In this document: one piece after another, positions 1 through 7,766 of the stretch
How positions within the stretch are numbered: position 1 is the first letter of the stretch
Layout: each line of letters begins with the position of its first letter
Assembly: GCA_025054855.1 (NCBI GenBank)
Contig: JANWZS010000010.1
Coordinates: forward strand, 1 to 64,000
Length of the DNA: 64,000 nucleotides
Origin: Candidatus Nitrosocaldus sp.
Lineage (GTDB): Archaea > Thermoproteota > Nitrososphaeria > Nitrososphaerales > Nitrosocaldaceae
Reading direction: 5' to 3'
Made by a program: the position numbers and the translations under genes
Notes under the pieces: generated by a model
Databases searched by the model: none
Seen by the model: only the letters and a program-made list of their open reading frames with translations
Told to the model about the DNA's origin: nothing

Positions 1-2
1 AC

Positions 3-332
3 AAGGGTAAGATATTGAAGGATGGTACTTTAGTAGCAGATGGCAAAGCCTACATATTGAAGGAATTTAAACCATATCTATTAAGAAATGGATGGACAAC
101 ATATAAATGCATTATAGTAGATGCTAGGACTGAGCAGGTGTATAGATTCAATGGGAACAATGAGATAGTAGGAGAGATAATAGATCCTACAATTGCTAAG
201 AGATGGCTTACTAGTACTGTATTACAAAAGCTGGCAGCAACAAAACCTGATACATTCCTACTAGTTATGGTATTCTTCATGGGTATGTTTGCGTTTATGC
301 TACTTAGTCAGTATCTTATAAAAGGTGGTTAA
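3..332 (+). CDS. Membrane-anchored protein of the element, 5' partial
   Basis: The reading frame is open to the left edge, so the N-terminus is missing; an internal TTG at 15 could also serve as start. The visible part is a short soluble domain rich in beta-forming residues. One strong hydrophobic segment follows near residues 80-100 and a short Lys tail. The product is probably a type II-like anchored protein. It is followed after one base by the next gene, so they form one transcript. I do not recognise the family. A structural or membrane-remodelling role in the virus is only a guess from position. Confidence 0.55.
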   Translation, partial: KGKILKDGTLVADGKAYILKEFKPYLLRNGWTTYKCIIVDARTEQVYRFNGNNEIVGEIIDPTIAKRWLTSTVLQKLAATKPDTFLLVMVFFMGMFAFMLLSQYLIKGG

Positions 333-333
333 A

Positions 334-666
334 ATGACAGATGATAATGAGCCATGGCAAGCACAGGTTATAGCAATCAAGGCCTTAAGCAAACCAGATA
401 AGCAAGCAGTACTTAATCTAACTGAACTAGGAGAGAATGAGATAAAACTGTTAACTACCCTAAGTGTTCTTGGGAAGAGTCTAGAGATGGATATAATAGA
501 AGACTTCGTAGTTACATATTGCTCGCTAAAGAGAAGTAAGCTAAGGAAAGGAGAAAAATCGGTAATCCATGCCTTGAGATCAAGTACAGCAAGGTTCATG
601 CAGAATGTACAGCTAAGCAGATTCAAGAGGCTATACAGTAATGTGCAAGAGGATGAATATGAATAG
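334..666 (+). CDS. Small alpha-helical protein of the element, unknown function
   Basis: About 110 residues, predicted mostly helical, with charged Lys/Glu pairs and a basic C-terminal half; no membrane segment. I chose ATG 334, just after the preceding stop, over the GTG at 325. It ends at 666, overlapping the start of the ATPase gene. Its position directly before the B251-like ATPase suggests a joint role, but no domain is recognised. The helical basic character would suit a small DNA- or protein-binding factor. Confidence 0.6.
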   Translation: MTDDNEPWQAQVIAIKALSKPDKQAVLNLTELGENEIKLLTTLSVLGKSLEMDIIEDFVVTYCSLKRSKLRKGEKSVIHALRSSTARFMQNVQLSRFKRLYSNVQEDEYE

Positions 667-1402
667 GATATTAACGCAGTTCATAGACAGGTGGCATAAA
701 AATGATGAGAGTAGGCTAGTATTGATATATGGGACTGCTGGAGTAGGCAAGAGCTCCTATGCTATACAGACATGCCTTGAACTAGAGACTGTCTACAATT
801 ATAATTACAAGGACTTTATAATTTTTAAACCAAAAGAATTCATTGATAGGATCACCTATCTGATAGATAATAGCATAAAAATACCTGCGTTAATCTGGGA
901 CGATGCTGGTGTATGGTTATATAAGCTAGACTATCAAGATGAATTTGTTAAGAGTGCTGTGAAATTCTTCAATGTGGCTAGGACCGTAGTATCATGCATT
1001 ATACTTACTACCATTAGCCCTCATATGCTTGTAACAAACCTTAGAAAGATGGATATGTTAACCATCAAGGTAGTTAGAAGAGGTCATAATAACACAAGTC
1101 TGGCTAGATGTTACAGTGCCAATTTTACTCCTAATGGATACAGACTACTTAAGACAGTATTTGAAGATGAGTTTAAGAGGCATATGCCTGATAATGTATA
1201 TACATGGTATAGCAGGCTAAGAGCAGATTATGTTAAAGAAGCATTAGACTTAATGAAGAAATCATTAAAACAAACACAAATAGATAATAATTTAGAAGAG
1301 TACTATCTATCTTTACTTAATGAAGTTACCAAAGAGGATGTTGCTAAGTATCCTAGCAGCAATAACAGTACTGTCTCCAATATCTATAGCAATACTGCCT
1401 AA
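659..1402 (+). CDS. P-loop ATPase, fusellovirus B251-like
   Basis: A single-domain P-loop NTPase of about 247 residues. Walker A is GTAGVGKSS near residue 25 and Walker B is ALIWDDAG near residue 80, followed by the hydrophobic strand CIILTTISP. The order, the WDDAG motif and the text after it match my memory of SSV1 B251, a conserved fusellovirus ATPase whose role is debated (replication or packaging). ATG 659 has an AGAGG six bases upstream; ATGs at 641 and 653 are alternatives. The 3' end overlaps the next gene by 83 bases. The family match is recalled, not searched. Confidence 0.75.
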   Translation: MNRILTQFIDRWHKNDESRLVLIYGTAGVGKSSYAIQTCLELETVYNYNYKDFIIFKPKEFIDRITYLIDNSIKIPALIWDDAGVWLYKLDYQDEFVKSAVKFFNVARTVVSCIILTTISPHMLVTNLRKMDMLTIKVVRRGHNNTSLARCYSANFTPNGYRLLKTVFEDEFKRHMPDNVYTWYSRLRADYVKEALDLMKKSLKQTQIDNNLEEYYLSLLNEVTKEDVAKYPSSNNSTVSNIYSNTA

Positions 1403-1526
1403 TGCCTACGCTCAGACAAATACACAAACATTCGATATGACGCCATTAGTATCTGTTATAATCGCAATAATTCCAGCATTCATAGTAATAGCATTGCTTG
1501 ATAAGCTGATAGGTAAGTTTAAGTAA
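1320..1526 (+). CDS. Small secreted/membrane protein, possible capsid-type protein
   Basis: A 68-residue protein with a Lys-Arg start, a hydrophobic signal segment and an AYA/QT cleavage-like site near residue 31. A short polar stretch, one hydrophobic helix and a basic tail follow. Spindle-shaped viruses have tiny hydrophobic major coat proteins of this size (VP1/VP3), with a Pro-containing hydrophobic helix and a Lys tail. The gene starts inside the ATPase gene in another frame, a dense viral arrangement. The coat-protein role is inferred from size, hydropathy and location only; the predicted mature form has one helix, where SSV VP1 has two. Confidence 0.55.
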   Translation: MKLPKRMLLSILAAITVLSPISIAILPNAYAQTNTQTFDMTPLVSVIIAIIPAFIVIALLDKLIGKFK

Positions 1527-1540
1527 GGGGTGTGATAAAG

Positions 1541-2221
1541 ATGTCAAACGCTGTTATTGCAAGCTTACTTTGCAGCATGCTGTTGCTTTCTTTCGTTATA
1601 CCAGTATTTGCTATGCCAAGCCCTATCACTTTCCAACGCAGCATACCTTATACTGTATTTAACTCTACAAGTGCTACAGTATATGATGTACAGAGGCCAA
1701 CATCTGCACCGTTTGAGATATTCATAAATAATCAGTTGAAGTATAATACGACTGGTACAAAAGCTGCTATAGTGAAGTTCCAGGATGCAAAGACTGGTAG
1801 CATGAATGCATTGGAGATAGCAGTTTATAATACTAAAGCAATAGATGTTAACTGGACTGATAAGGCTACTGGTACTACTACAAGAATAGCAACGATACCA
1901 GGAGATGCGATGCAGGATATTGCTAGAGAGATAATAATAGAGAATTCTGGTACCATCATGAATATAATGACTAGTGATGGTAAGGATGTAGTGAAGGGTT
2001 TTGTACTCCCTGCAGAGTTTAAGATAGTTGCAATATCTGGATATGGTAATGATGCAACTTCACAGGTAGCAAGTGATGGCTTTGTAACAGTCTACCTAGG
2101 AGGGTTGAACCCTAGTAAGAGTGTTAGCTTCAGTTTAAATGCATTCATGCCTCTAATAGTTGCTGTAGCAGCAGTGGGTATTATACTAACTTTAGTTAAC
2201 AAGATAAGGCAGAAAGTATAA
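1541..2221 (+). CDS. Secreted protein with C-terminal membrane anchor
   Basis: About 226 residues. It has an N-terminal signal peptide ending near VFA/MPS, a Ser/Thr/Asn-rich beta-type ectodomain, and a C-terminal hydrophobic helix (near residues 200-222) with a basic tail. ATG 1541 is preferred over GTG 1532 because a G-rich Shine-Dalgarno-like stretch lies just before it. It follows the small membrane protein by 15 bases. It is probably a virion-surface or membrane protein of the element. No family was recognised. Confidence 0.65.
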   Translation: MSNAVIASLLCSMLLLSFVIPVFAMPSPITFQRSIPYTVFNSTSATVYDVQRPTSAPFEIFINNQLKYNTTGTKAAIVKFQDAKTGSMNALEIAVYNTKAIDVNWTDKATGTTTRIATIPGDAMQDIAREIIIENSGTIMNIMTSDGKDVVKGFVLPAEFKIVAISGYGNDATSQVASDGFVTVYLGGLNPSKSVSFSLNAFMPLIVAVAAVGIILTLVNKIRQKV

Positions 2222-2248
2222 GAATAATACTGGAGCTGCATAATAGAG

Positions 2249-3610
2249 ATGAGACATATAATACCAACTATATTTTTTGTTGGTAATCTTATGCTTATAC
2301 CTATACTGCCCTATGCTCATGCCCAAGCAGTAACATATCATATGAGAGTAGAATCCTATACAGGCTCTCTAGCACTGTATAATGGTAGCAATATACTGGT
2401 GGCTGAACATATAACAAGCAGCTCTAGGCTGCTTGACAAGGAGATCAATACGATAGAGGTATGGTTACATAAGGCTGGTAATCCTACAGGCACTATTACT
2501 ATAGGTATCTTTGACTCTTTGCTCAATACGAAGAAGGTATTTGGTACTATCAATACCATAGAACTAACTACTGCATTGAAGAAGTTTACATTTAGGATTA
2601 ATGGGGTATATAAGATAGGGATGGATGACCATATAGGTGTATACTATGCTGGAGGCGATGCTAACAACTATGTGAGAGTAGGTAGTGATAGCAACAATCC
2701 ATACGATGGCACCAATACATATGCCAAAAGGTATACAACAGCATGGACCAATGAAACATCGAGAGACTTGATGTTATCATTGGCATACATGCCAGAAGGT
2801 AAAGGCTTTGATATTGATAAGGCATACTCATACATCATCTCCCAGTATGATCCTAGCACTGGTCTGGTTAGGGAGAATGAGCATATAAACAGATACTGGC
2901 TCTGGACTGATAACCTGCTTGCTAGCCATGTACTCAAGGATAGGGATCTGGCACTTAGCGCAAAGATAGGCAACAAGGTTAAGGAGTACTCTACAGCATA
3001 CCAATTACAGTTCAGACATCCTATAGCATCTCTGTTCAACAAGCCTGCATACTTTAAGCCAGTAACAGATACTAATATCACTGGTAATGTGTGGGCTAGC
3101 ATTGCTAGCAGTGAAGGGCAGGACCTTGAATGCTCAGACTATGCTGATATAGCATTCTTGAAGAGCATACATCACTATAATGCCAAGCAGTATAGAGAGG
3201 CGAGGGACTGCTATGAGCATGGGAGGAGCATGTTCGATGGTTATGGCTTCAAGGATAAGGCATTCCATACTGATGGCAATAGATACACCACATATAAACT
3301 GGCGTTATGGAAGATAGCATCAGATACTACTGGATATGGCAAGGAAGGGGAGGGTTCTATAGCACTAAGGATCTTAGCGCTTATGCAGGACCCTAACACT
3401 GGAGGGGTGTATACCCACTATAGAGAGGATATGAGCATAGATAGCATGACTAACGTAGAGACTACAGCGCTAGCAATAATGGCCTATAATAGTAATAGTA
3501 GACCTTCAGATCAGGTAAAGGAAGATGATGGAGGCAGATGGCCAATAGAATACTATATAATAATAGGTATGATAATAGCAGCTGCTATAGCAATAGTCTT
3601 AAGAAGGTGA
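2249..3610 (+). CDS. Large secreted, membrane-anchored protein: beta-sandwich plus alpha-helical domain
   Basis: 453 residues. A signal peptide ends at AHA/QA. Residues 30-180 look like a carbohydrate-binding-type beta-sandwich, rich in Tyr, Gly and Asn, of the sort found in many thaumarchaeal secreted proteins. Residues 190-420 are helical with repeated Trp/Tyr/Asp positions, resembling an alpha/alpha-toroid. A C-terminal helix (IIIGMIIAAAIAIVL) ends in RR. It closes the rightward gene set and overlaps the convergent helix-turn-helix gene by 12 bases. In a virus it would suit an attachment or tail-tip protein. Both the domain calls and the role are inferences. Confidence 0.6.
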   Translation: MRHIIPTIFFVGNLMLIPILPYAHAQAVTYHMRVESYTGSLALYNGSNILVAEHITSSSRLLDKEINTIEVWLHKAGNPTGTITIGIFDSLLNTKKVFGTINTIELTTALKKFTFRINGVYKIGMDDHIGVYYAGGDANNYVRVGSDSNNPYDGTNTYAKRYTTAWTNETSRDLMLSLAYMPEGKGFDIDKAYSYIISQYDPSTGLVRENEHINRYWLWTDNLLASHVLKDRDLALSAKIGNKVKEYSTAYQLQFRHPIASLFNKPAYFKPVTDTNITGNVWASIASSEGQDLECSDYADIAFLKSIHHYNAKQYREARDCYEHGRSMFDGYGFKDKAFHTDGNRYTTYKLALWKIASDTTGYGKEGEGSIALRILALMQDPNTGGVYTHYREDMSIDSMTNVETTALAIMAYNSNSRPSDQVKEDDGGRWPIEYYIIIGMIIAAAIAIVLRR

Positions 3611-3817
3611 ACCCTCTATACTCTGCTTCTTTCTTAAGATACCTCTATCGTATTCATAGTTATTTGGTTCAATTATGGCAAGGGTATGCATGACCTGATA
3701 TGCAAGTGTAACACTACAGTTTAGTAGTACTGATACTTCATATGCATTCATGCTATTTCTGTTAACCATTGCTTTCTTTAGTATCTCTATCCTTGCCAAC
3801 TTCTTACTAACTAACAT
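3599..3817 (-). CDS. Small helix-turn-helix protein
   Basis: 72 residues with a basic N-terminal helix, then a turn around NAYEVSVLLNCSVTLAYQ that fits a winged-helix recognition region, and a basic tail. It is probably a DNA-binding regulator of the element. It points the same way as the integrase and lies 105 bases downstream of it. An A+T-rich TATA-like stretch (about 3829-3842) lies just upstream of its start. A 14-bp palindrome lies 76 bases upstream and could be its operator. Confidence 0.5.
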   Translation of the reverse strand: MLVSKKLARIEILKKAMVNRNSMNAYEVSVLLNCSVTLAYQVMHTLAIIEPNNYEYDRGILRKKQSIEGSPS

Positions 3818-3892
3818 ACAAACACTTTATGCATAAAAAGTATATGAATATTGCTATTATATTAATGCCAAGAGTAGATAATTTGTAATTAA

Positions 3893-3906
3893 GACACCAT
3901 GGTGTC
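3893..3906. promoter_or_regulatory. 14-bp perfect palindrome
   Basis: GACACCATGGTGTC is self-complementary. It sits between the integrase stop (3922) and the start of the helix-turn-helix gene (3817). It could be a repressor operator or the stem of a transcription stop after the integrase. Sequence alone cannot decide. Confidence 0.4.
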
Positions 3907-3921
3907 ATTAACCCAAAACTA

Positions 3922-4788
3922 TCATGTTACAAAGGTATAGAGACTCTCAAACTTGGCATACTCTTCCTTTATATTATCCGCTAGATAATGTGCTGCTATA
4001 CCAATGTTATGCCCCATCAACCACTCAACTAGCAAGGGGTTCATACCTGCCTTGAGCATGGCATTGTACGCAAAGTCCCTCAACTGGCTAGGGTTCATGT
4101 CAGTCTTTGCTTTAATCTTTTTCTGGTAATAGTCGTATCTATGTGTGAATACCTTGCAGTTGTCATGGCAGATGAGATAGGGCAATATGGCCCGATGAAT
4201 TATCTGAGGTCTGTAATGTTTGGTCTTCCTATCAACCTTTACATTTATGATTCTGTTATCTAGATCTATGTTTGCCCATACCAACGTAACGATAAACTGG
4301 GGCCTAAGCAATGTGGTAGAACATAATAGGTAGAACCTAATAAGTTCAGCATCGCCTATATCTTTAATGATCTTGTATGCTTGAAGGACATCATCATATG
4401 AAGGGGCTATAATAAGTCTATCCTTGCATATATTCTTGAACTTAAGGTTTGGCTCTGGTAATGACAGGAATCTATGTAGGTGTATTATAGCCTTGAGCAG
4501 ATTGTTGTATGTGTTAGGATTGGTATATTGGGATAGAAAGCTTGCAGCATCTTTACCTTCATCTGCCTCATCTGATATATACTTGGAGTACCTGATAGCC
4601 CCACTAAGGTACTTCTTTGCTATCTGCTGGCTTATACCCTTATTCATCAGGTAGCTCATAAGCTTAGAATGTAGGGAAGGGTTAGCAGAGAACACTGTTA
4701 AACCAGCTATAATATCTATAGCATTCATAGTACCCATAGTAGTAGCAGTGGCAGTAGTAGCCTCGTAAGCGCTAGGTCGCGGGTTCAA
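3922..4788 (-). CDS. Tyrosine recombinase (integrase), possibly the C-terminal part of a split gene
   Basis: About 288 residues from a TTG inside the tRNA fragment; ATGs at 4737 and 4728 are alternatives. A helical SAM-like core-binding domain (residues 25-120) precedes the catalytic domain. Visible catalytic residues are Arg in TTLLRPQF, Lys in NVKVDRK, Arg in SQLRDF (the usual box-II His is Ser), His in MGHN, and the Tyr nucleophile in AHYLAD. The frame stays open through the whole tRNA fragment and stops only at 4804-4806. That is what an SSV-type integrase split by integration would look like, with its N-terminal piece at the other provirus end. Confidence 0.8.
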   Translation of the reverse strand: MNPRPSAYEATTATATTMGTMNAIDIIAGLTVFSANPSLHSKLMSYLMNKGISQQIAKKYLSGAIRYSKYISDEADEGKDAASFLSQYTNPNTYNNLLKAIIHLHRFLSLPEPNLKFKNICKDRLIIAPSYDDVLQAYKIIKDIGDAELIRFYLLCSTTLLRPQFIVTLVWANIDLDNRIINVKVDRKTKHYRPQIIHRAILPYLICHDNCKVFTHRYDYYQKKIKAKTDMNPSQLRDFAYNAMLKAGMNPLLVEWLMGHNIGIAAHYLADNIKEEYAKFESLYTFVT

Positions 4789-4803
4789 ATCCCGCCCGAG
4801 GCT
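4762..4803 (+). other. 3' half of tRNA-Thr(CGT); attachment site (att) of the element
   Basis: The sequence runs from anticodon loop CTCGTAA (anticodon CGT), 3' anticodon strand GCGCT, variable AGGTC, T-arm GCGGG-TTCAAAT-CCCGC and acceptor CCGAGGC to discriminator T, which is usual for archaeal tRNA-Thr. No matching 5' half (GCCTCGG) lies upstream; the integrase begins there instead. This is the duplicated tRNA end left by integration. The adjacent MFS gene ends at 4804, directly after it. Confidence 0.8.
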
Positions 4804-5967
4804 CTACCTGGTTGAACCTTTAACTCCGATACCCAACATGACCAGGAGCAGGAGTAGTGAGATCGTGGATAGTGCTACTGAGAATACGATTACACCTGCT
4901 ACTGATGTGTCGTAGAGCATGCCCATGATCATGCTCCCAGAGAACCATGCAATACCGTATACGCCATTGAAGAGGCCGTACGCAGTTGCAAGCCTTGCTC
5001 CATCGACCATCCCTGCTATCGCTGCACGCATCATGGTCTCCTGCATCCCCATCACTGCACCCCAGAGCACTACACCCACCACTATATAGATAGGGTTAAG
5101 TGAGAATGCCAGTGGTGCTATAGGTATGCTGGTTAACGGTATCAAGAGCAGTGCAGCAAGCCCCCTCCTATCGAACAGGTACCCTGCGATGATGGCTACC
5201 AGTGCATCCACACCCATGGCAGCAGCGAACAGCAGGGGTATGTAAGCATCATCCATGGCAGATGTGAACTTCACATGGTAAGATATCAGCTGAAAGTGTG
5301 CGTACCCTGCTACACCTATGGATACGAATGCTAGGTAGAGCCAGAATGTCCTTGGTGCAGAGACTACGGGTGAGATCTGCACACTCATGTGCGATGGGTT
5401 GGATGGGATACGCCTCCTTGCATAGAGCAGTAGCGAGCATGTTGCTACTGCAGGTATGAAGAGGCAGAGGAATGCATCGCCATATCCCCTATGGTAAAGG
5501 AGCACTGCTACGATCAACGGTCCTATCACAGCGCCTATCTGATCCATGGCCTCATGTATGCCGAAGCCCTTGCCCCTTCCTATAGATGATGCTATGCTTG
5601 CGATTATTGCATCCCTGGCAGGTGTGCGTACAGCCTTGCCCAGCCTCTCAAGTATTATGAGGGTAGAGGCTATATCGAGCCTGTTCACGAATGCCAGTGC
5701 TGGGAGTGAGAGTATCATCATGTAACCACTAACCATGAGCATCCAGTGCCTCCCACTCCTATCCGCTATATGACCGAAGAGTATCCTTGCTCCATATGCA
5801 GCGACCTCCCCTGCACCTGAGACTAGGCCTACAGTAGTAGCGGTTGCCCCTAGGATGAGCAGATATGGCCCGGTTATGCTCCTGGCACCTTCATACACCA
5901 TATCTGCAGTTAGGCTAACAAGCCCAAGGAGGAGTATCAGCCTGAATGCATGGCCTGAGCTACGCAT
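4804..5967 (-). CDS. Major facilitator superfamily transporter
   Basis: 387 residues with about twelve hydrophobic segments. The loop after helix 2 carries the MFS motif A pattern in GHIADRSGRHWML (G-x3-D-R-x-G-R). It should be an inner-membrane drug or metabolite exporter of the MFS; the substrate cannot be told. A TATA-like CTTTCTATACTTG lies about 20 bases upstream of the start. Its stop codon abuts the tRNA-Thr 3' end, so the gene and the tRNA converge. It marks the first host gene beside the provirus. Confidence 0.85.
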   Translation of the reverse strand: MRSSGHAFRLILLLGLVSLTADMVYEGARSITGPYLLILGATATTVGLVSGAGEVAAYGARILFGHIADRSGRHWMLMVSGYMMILSLPALAFVNRLDIASTLIILERLGKAVRTPARDAIIASIASSIGRGKGFGIHEAMDQIGAVIGPLIVAVLLYHRGYGDAFLCLFIPAVATCSLLLYARRRIPSNPSHMSVQISPVVSAPRTFWLYLAFVSIGVAGYAHFQLISYHVKFTSAMDDAYIPLLFAAAMGVDALVAIIAGYLFDRRGLAALLLIPLTSIPIAPLAFSLNPIYIVVGVVLWGAVMGMQETMMRAAIAGMVDGARLATAYGLFNGVYGIAWFSGSMIMGMLYDTSVAGVIVFSVALSTISLLLLLVMLGIGVKGSTR

Positions 5968-6343
5968 CTTCCATCCACACTGCCTTCCACAAGTATAGAA
6001 AGGTTTCCATCATAACGTGCAGATCCTACCATTGCCAATAGAACTTAACTATTATGGGTGCACTCTTAATGGTGATGCTTTACTTATAGGTAGGGTGGAT
6101 AGGTAGCAGACATCTACCGCTTGCTGATCTTAAGCTTCTAGCATTATGGTAGAGATGGTCGAGTATCAATGACTTTTACACATGAGCATATTGCTGTATG
6201 ATTCGACTGATTACCCAATCAACAGACTCGCCTATGTTAATGTATCATGATGTTCATACGTTAACATACTCCCGTAATAGTGATGGAAGATGAATATGGA
6301 GAATCAACTGCTGTTATCCCATCATCATCATCATATGTTATGT
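5968..6343. other. Intergenic stretch without recognised gene
   Basis: 376 bases between the transporter start and the malic enzyme end. It holds the transporter promoter near 5985-6000. I see no conserved gene, tRNA or strong hairpin in the rest. Confidence 0.5.
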
Positions 6344-7519
6344 CTATTTATACCGTCTTGTAATATAAGCCTCAACTGCATTCTTCACAACACCCAACAG
6401 CCTACCATCCATCATGCTAGGTATTATGTATCTCTCAGTAAGGTTGGGACCGACCATATCCGCTACCGCATATGCGATATCAGCAAGCATATCCCACTCT
6501 ATACGCTTGATGTTAAGGTCAAGTATGGCCCTCATCAGTGACGGGAATACAACCGCATTGTTTATCTGATTGGGATAGTCAGATCTACCAGTAGCCACTA
6601 TCCTAGCTCCAGCCCTCTTCGCCATATACGGCATTATCTCTGGCACTGGATTGGTCAGCGCAAAGACTATCGCATCCCTGTTCATGCTCCCAACTATCTC
6701 CCTACTCACTATACCCGCCCTACCAGATACACCTATAACAACATCTGCCCCCTTCATTGCATCCTCTAGTGAGCCTGCCATCCCTTCTTGGTTGCTCATC
6801 CCTGCTATCCTCAACTTGTATGGGTTCATATGCTCCCTCCTCTCCCTGCTTATTATCCCCGCAGAGTCCACAACCAGCATCTTCCTCGCATTGGCCCTGT
6901 ACAGTATATTGACGATACCATATCCTGCAGCTCCAGCACCTACCACCACTATCCTCACATCCTCCATTCTCTTACCAACTAACTTCAATGCGTTGATGAG
7001 CGCTGCAAGCACAACCACTGCAGTACCATGCTGATCATCGTGGAATACTGGCATGTCCAGAGTACTCTGGAGCTCATCCACTATCGCCAGACACTTTGGC
7101 GACTCTATATCCTCCACGCTTATCGCTGCGAATGAAGGGCTTATACCCTTGACTATCCTTACGATCTCATCCTTGTCATGTGTCGATAGGCAGATGGGGA
7201 ACGCTGAGATACCTCCATACTGTCTGAATATAACCGCCTTCCCCTCCATCACTGGGAGTGCAGCCTCTGCACCTATATCCCCAAGTCCAAGGACCCTTGA
7301 ACCATCGGTAACTATGGCTACGTTGTTCCACTTTGATGTGTATATGTAGGCATTGCTCCTATCCCTTGCTATCTCCATCGCCACACGTGCTACTCCAGGT
7401 GTGTATATCAGGCTCAGATCACGCATAGATCTTATGGTGAGCCTGCTCCTGACCTCTACCTTGCCCCTCAGCCTCCTGTGCAGGGCAAGGGCATCCCCAT
7501 CATCCACATCGCCGTGCAT
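6344..7519 (-). CDS. Malic enzyme (malate dehydrogenase, decarboxylating)
   Basis: 391 residues, the short prokaryotic form. It converts malate to pyruvate and CO2 with NAD(P)+. Landmarks in order are SLIYTPGVA with the catalytic Tyr, TDGSRVLGLGDIGA, EGKAV with the catalytic Lys, VEDIESPK and FHDDQHGTA with metal ligands, and a Rossmann GAGAAGYG. It is complete, with no acyltransferase extension. It would supply pyruvate and reducing power from C4 acids. It stands alone between the transporter and the operon starting at 11397. Confidence 0.93.
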   Translation of the reverse strand: MHGDVDDGDALALHRRLRGKVEVRSRLTIRSMRDLSLIYTPGVARVAMEIARDRSNAYIYTSKWNNVAIVTDGSRVLGLGDIGAEAALPVMEGKAVIFRQYGGISAFPICLSTHDKDEIVRIVKGISPSFAAISVEDIESPKCLAIVDELQSTLDMPVFHDDQHGTAVVVLAALINALKLVGKRMEDVRIVVVGAGAAGYGIVNILYRANARKMLVVDSAGIISRERREHMNPYKLRIAGMSNQEGMAGSLEDAMKGADVVIGVSGRAGIVSREIVGSMNRDAIVFALTNPVPEIMPYMAKRAGARIVATGRSDYPNQINNAVVFPSLMRAILDLNIKRIEWDMLADIAYAVADMVGPNLTERYIIPSMMDGRLLGVVKNAVEAYITRRYK

Positions 7520-7571
7520 CTACTGCCTATAGAGTGCTGCCAATTTAACCTTTTTCTATTCCTGCAGGATT

Positions 7572-7754
7572 CTATCTTACCACTACTATGGCAAGGACTG
7601 CCACTGCAATCAACCCGAACCCGATGAAGCCTATTATGAACCGCAGCGCTATCTCAGACTCATCTACGAGTAAGCCCATGATCACTATTGCCAGACCTGC
7701 TATCAGCAGTACCATGTATCCAGGCAGTGCAAGTAGGGGGTTCATCCTGCCCAT
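7572..7754 (-). CDS. Small two-helix membrane protein
   Basis: 60 residues with two hydrophobic helices (about 10-28 and 36-58) joined by a short loop containing DESE. It starts 12 bases after the HAD phosphatase stop, so it is the last gene of the operon that runs leftward from 11397. No family was recognised. It could anchor the other products at the membrane, which is speculation. Confidence 0.6.
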   Translation of the reverse strand: MGRMNPLLALPGYMVLLIAGLAIVIMGLLVDESEIALRFIIGFIGFGLIAVAVLAIVVVR

Positions 7755-7766
7755 ACCTCATCCAAC

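Larger units (their letters stand above)
1..4803. mobile_element. End of an integrated spindle-virus-like provirus
   Basis: This A+T-rich stretch holds six rightward genes (the first cut by the window edge), then a leftward helix-turn-helix gene and a leftward tyrosine recombinase. It ends exactly at the 3' half of a tRNA-Thr gene. The ATPase at 659-1402 resembles, from memory, SSV1 B251 of fuselloviruses, and the small membrane and secreted proteins fit virion parts. Integration at a tRNA 3' end with the integrase next to the att site is the normal layout for archaeal viruses and plasmids. The intact tRNA copy and the rest of the element should lie to the left. Virus rather than plasmid is an inference. 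Confidence 0.75.
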
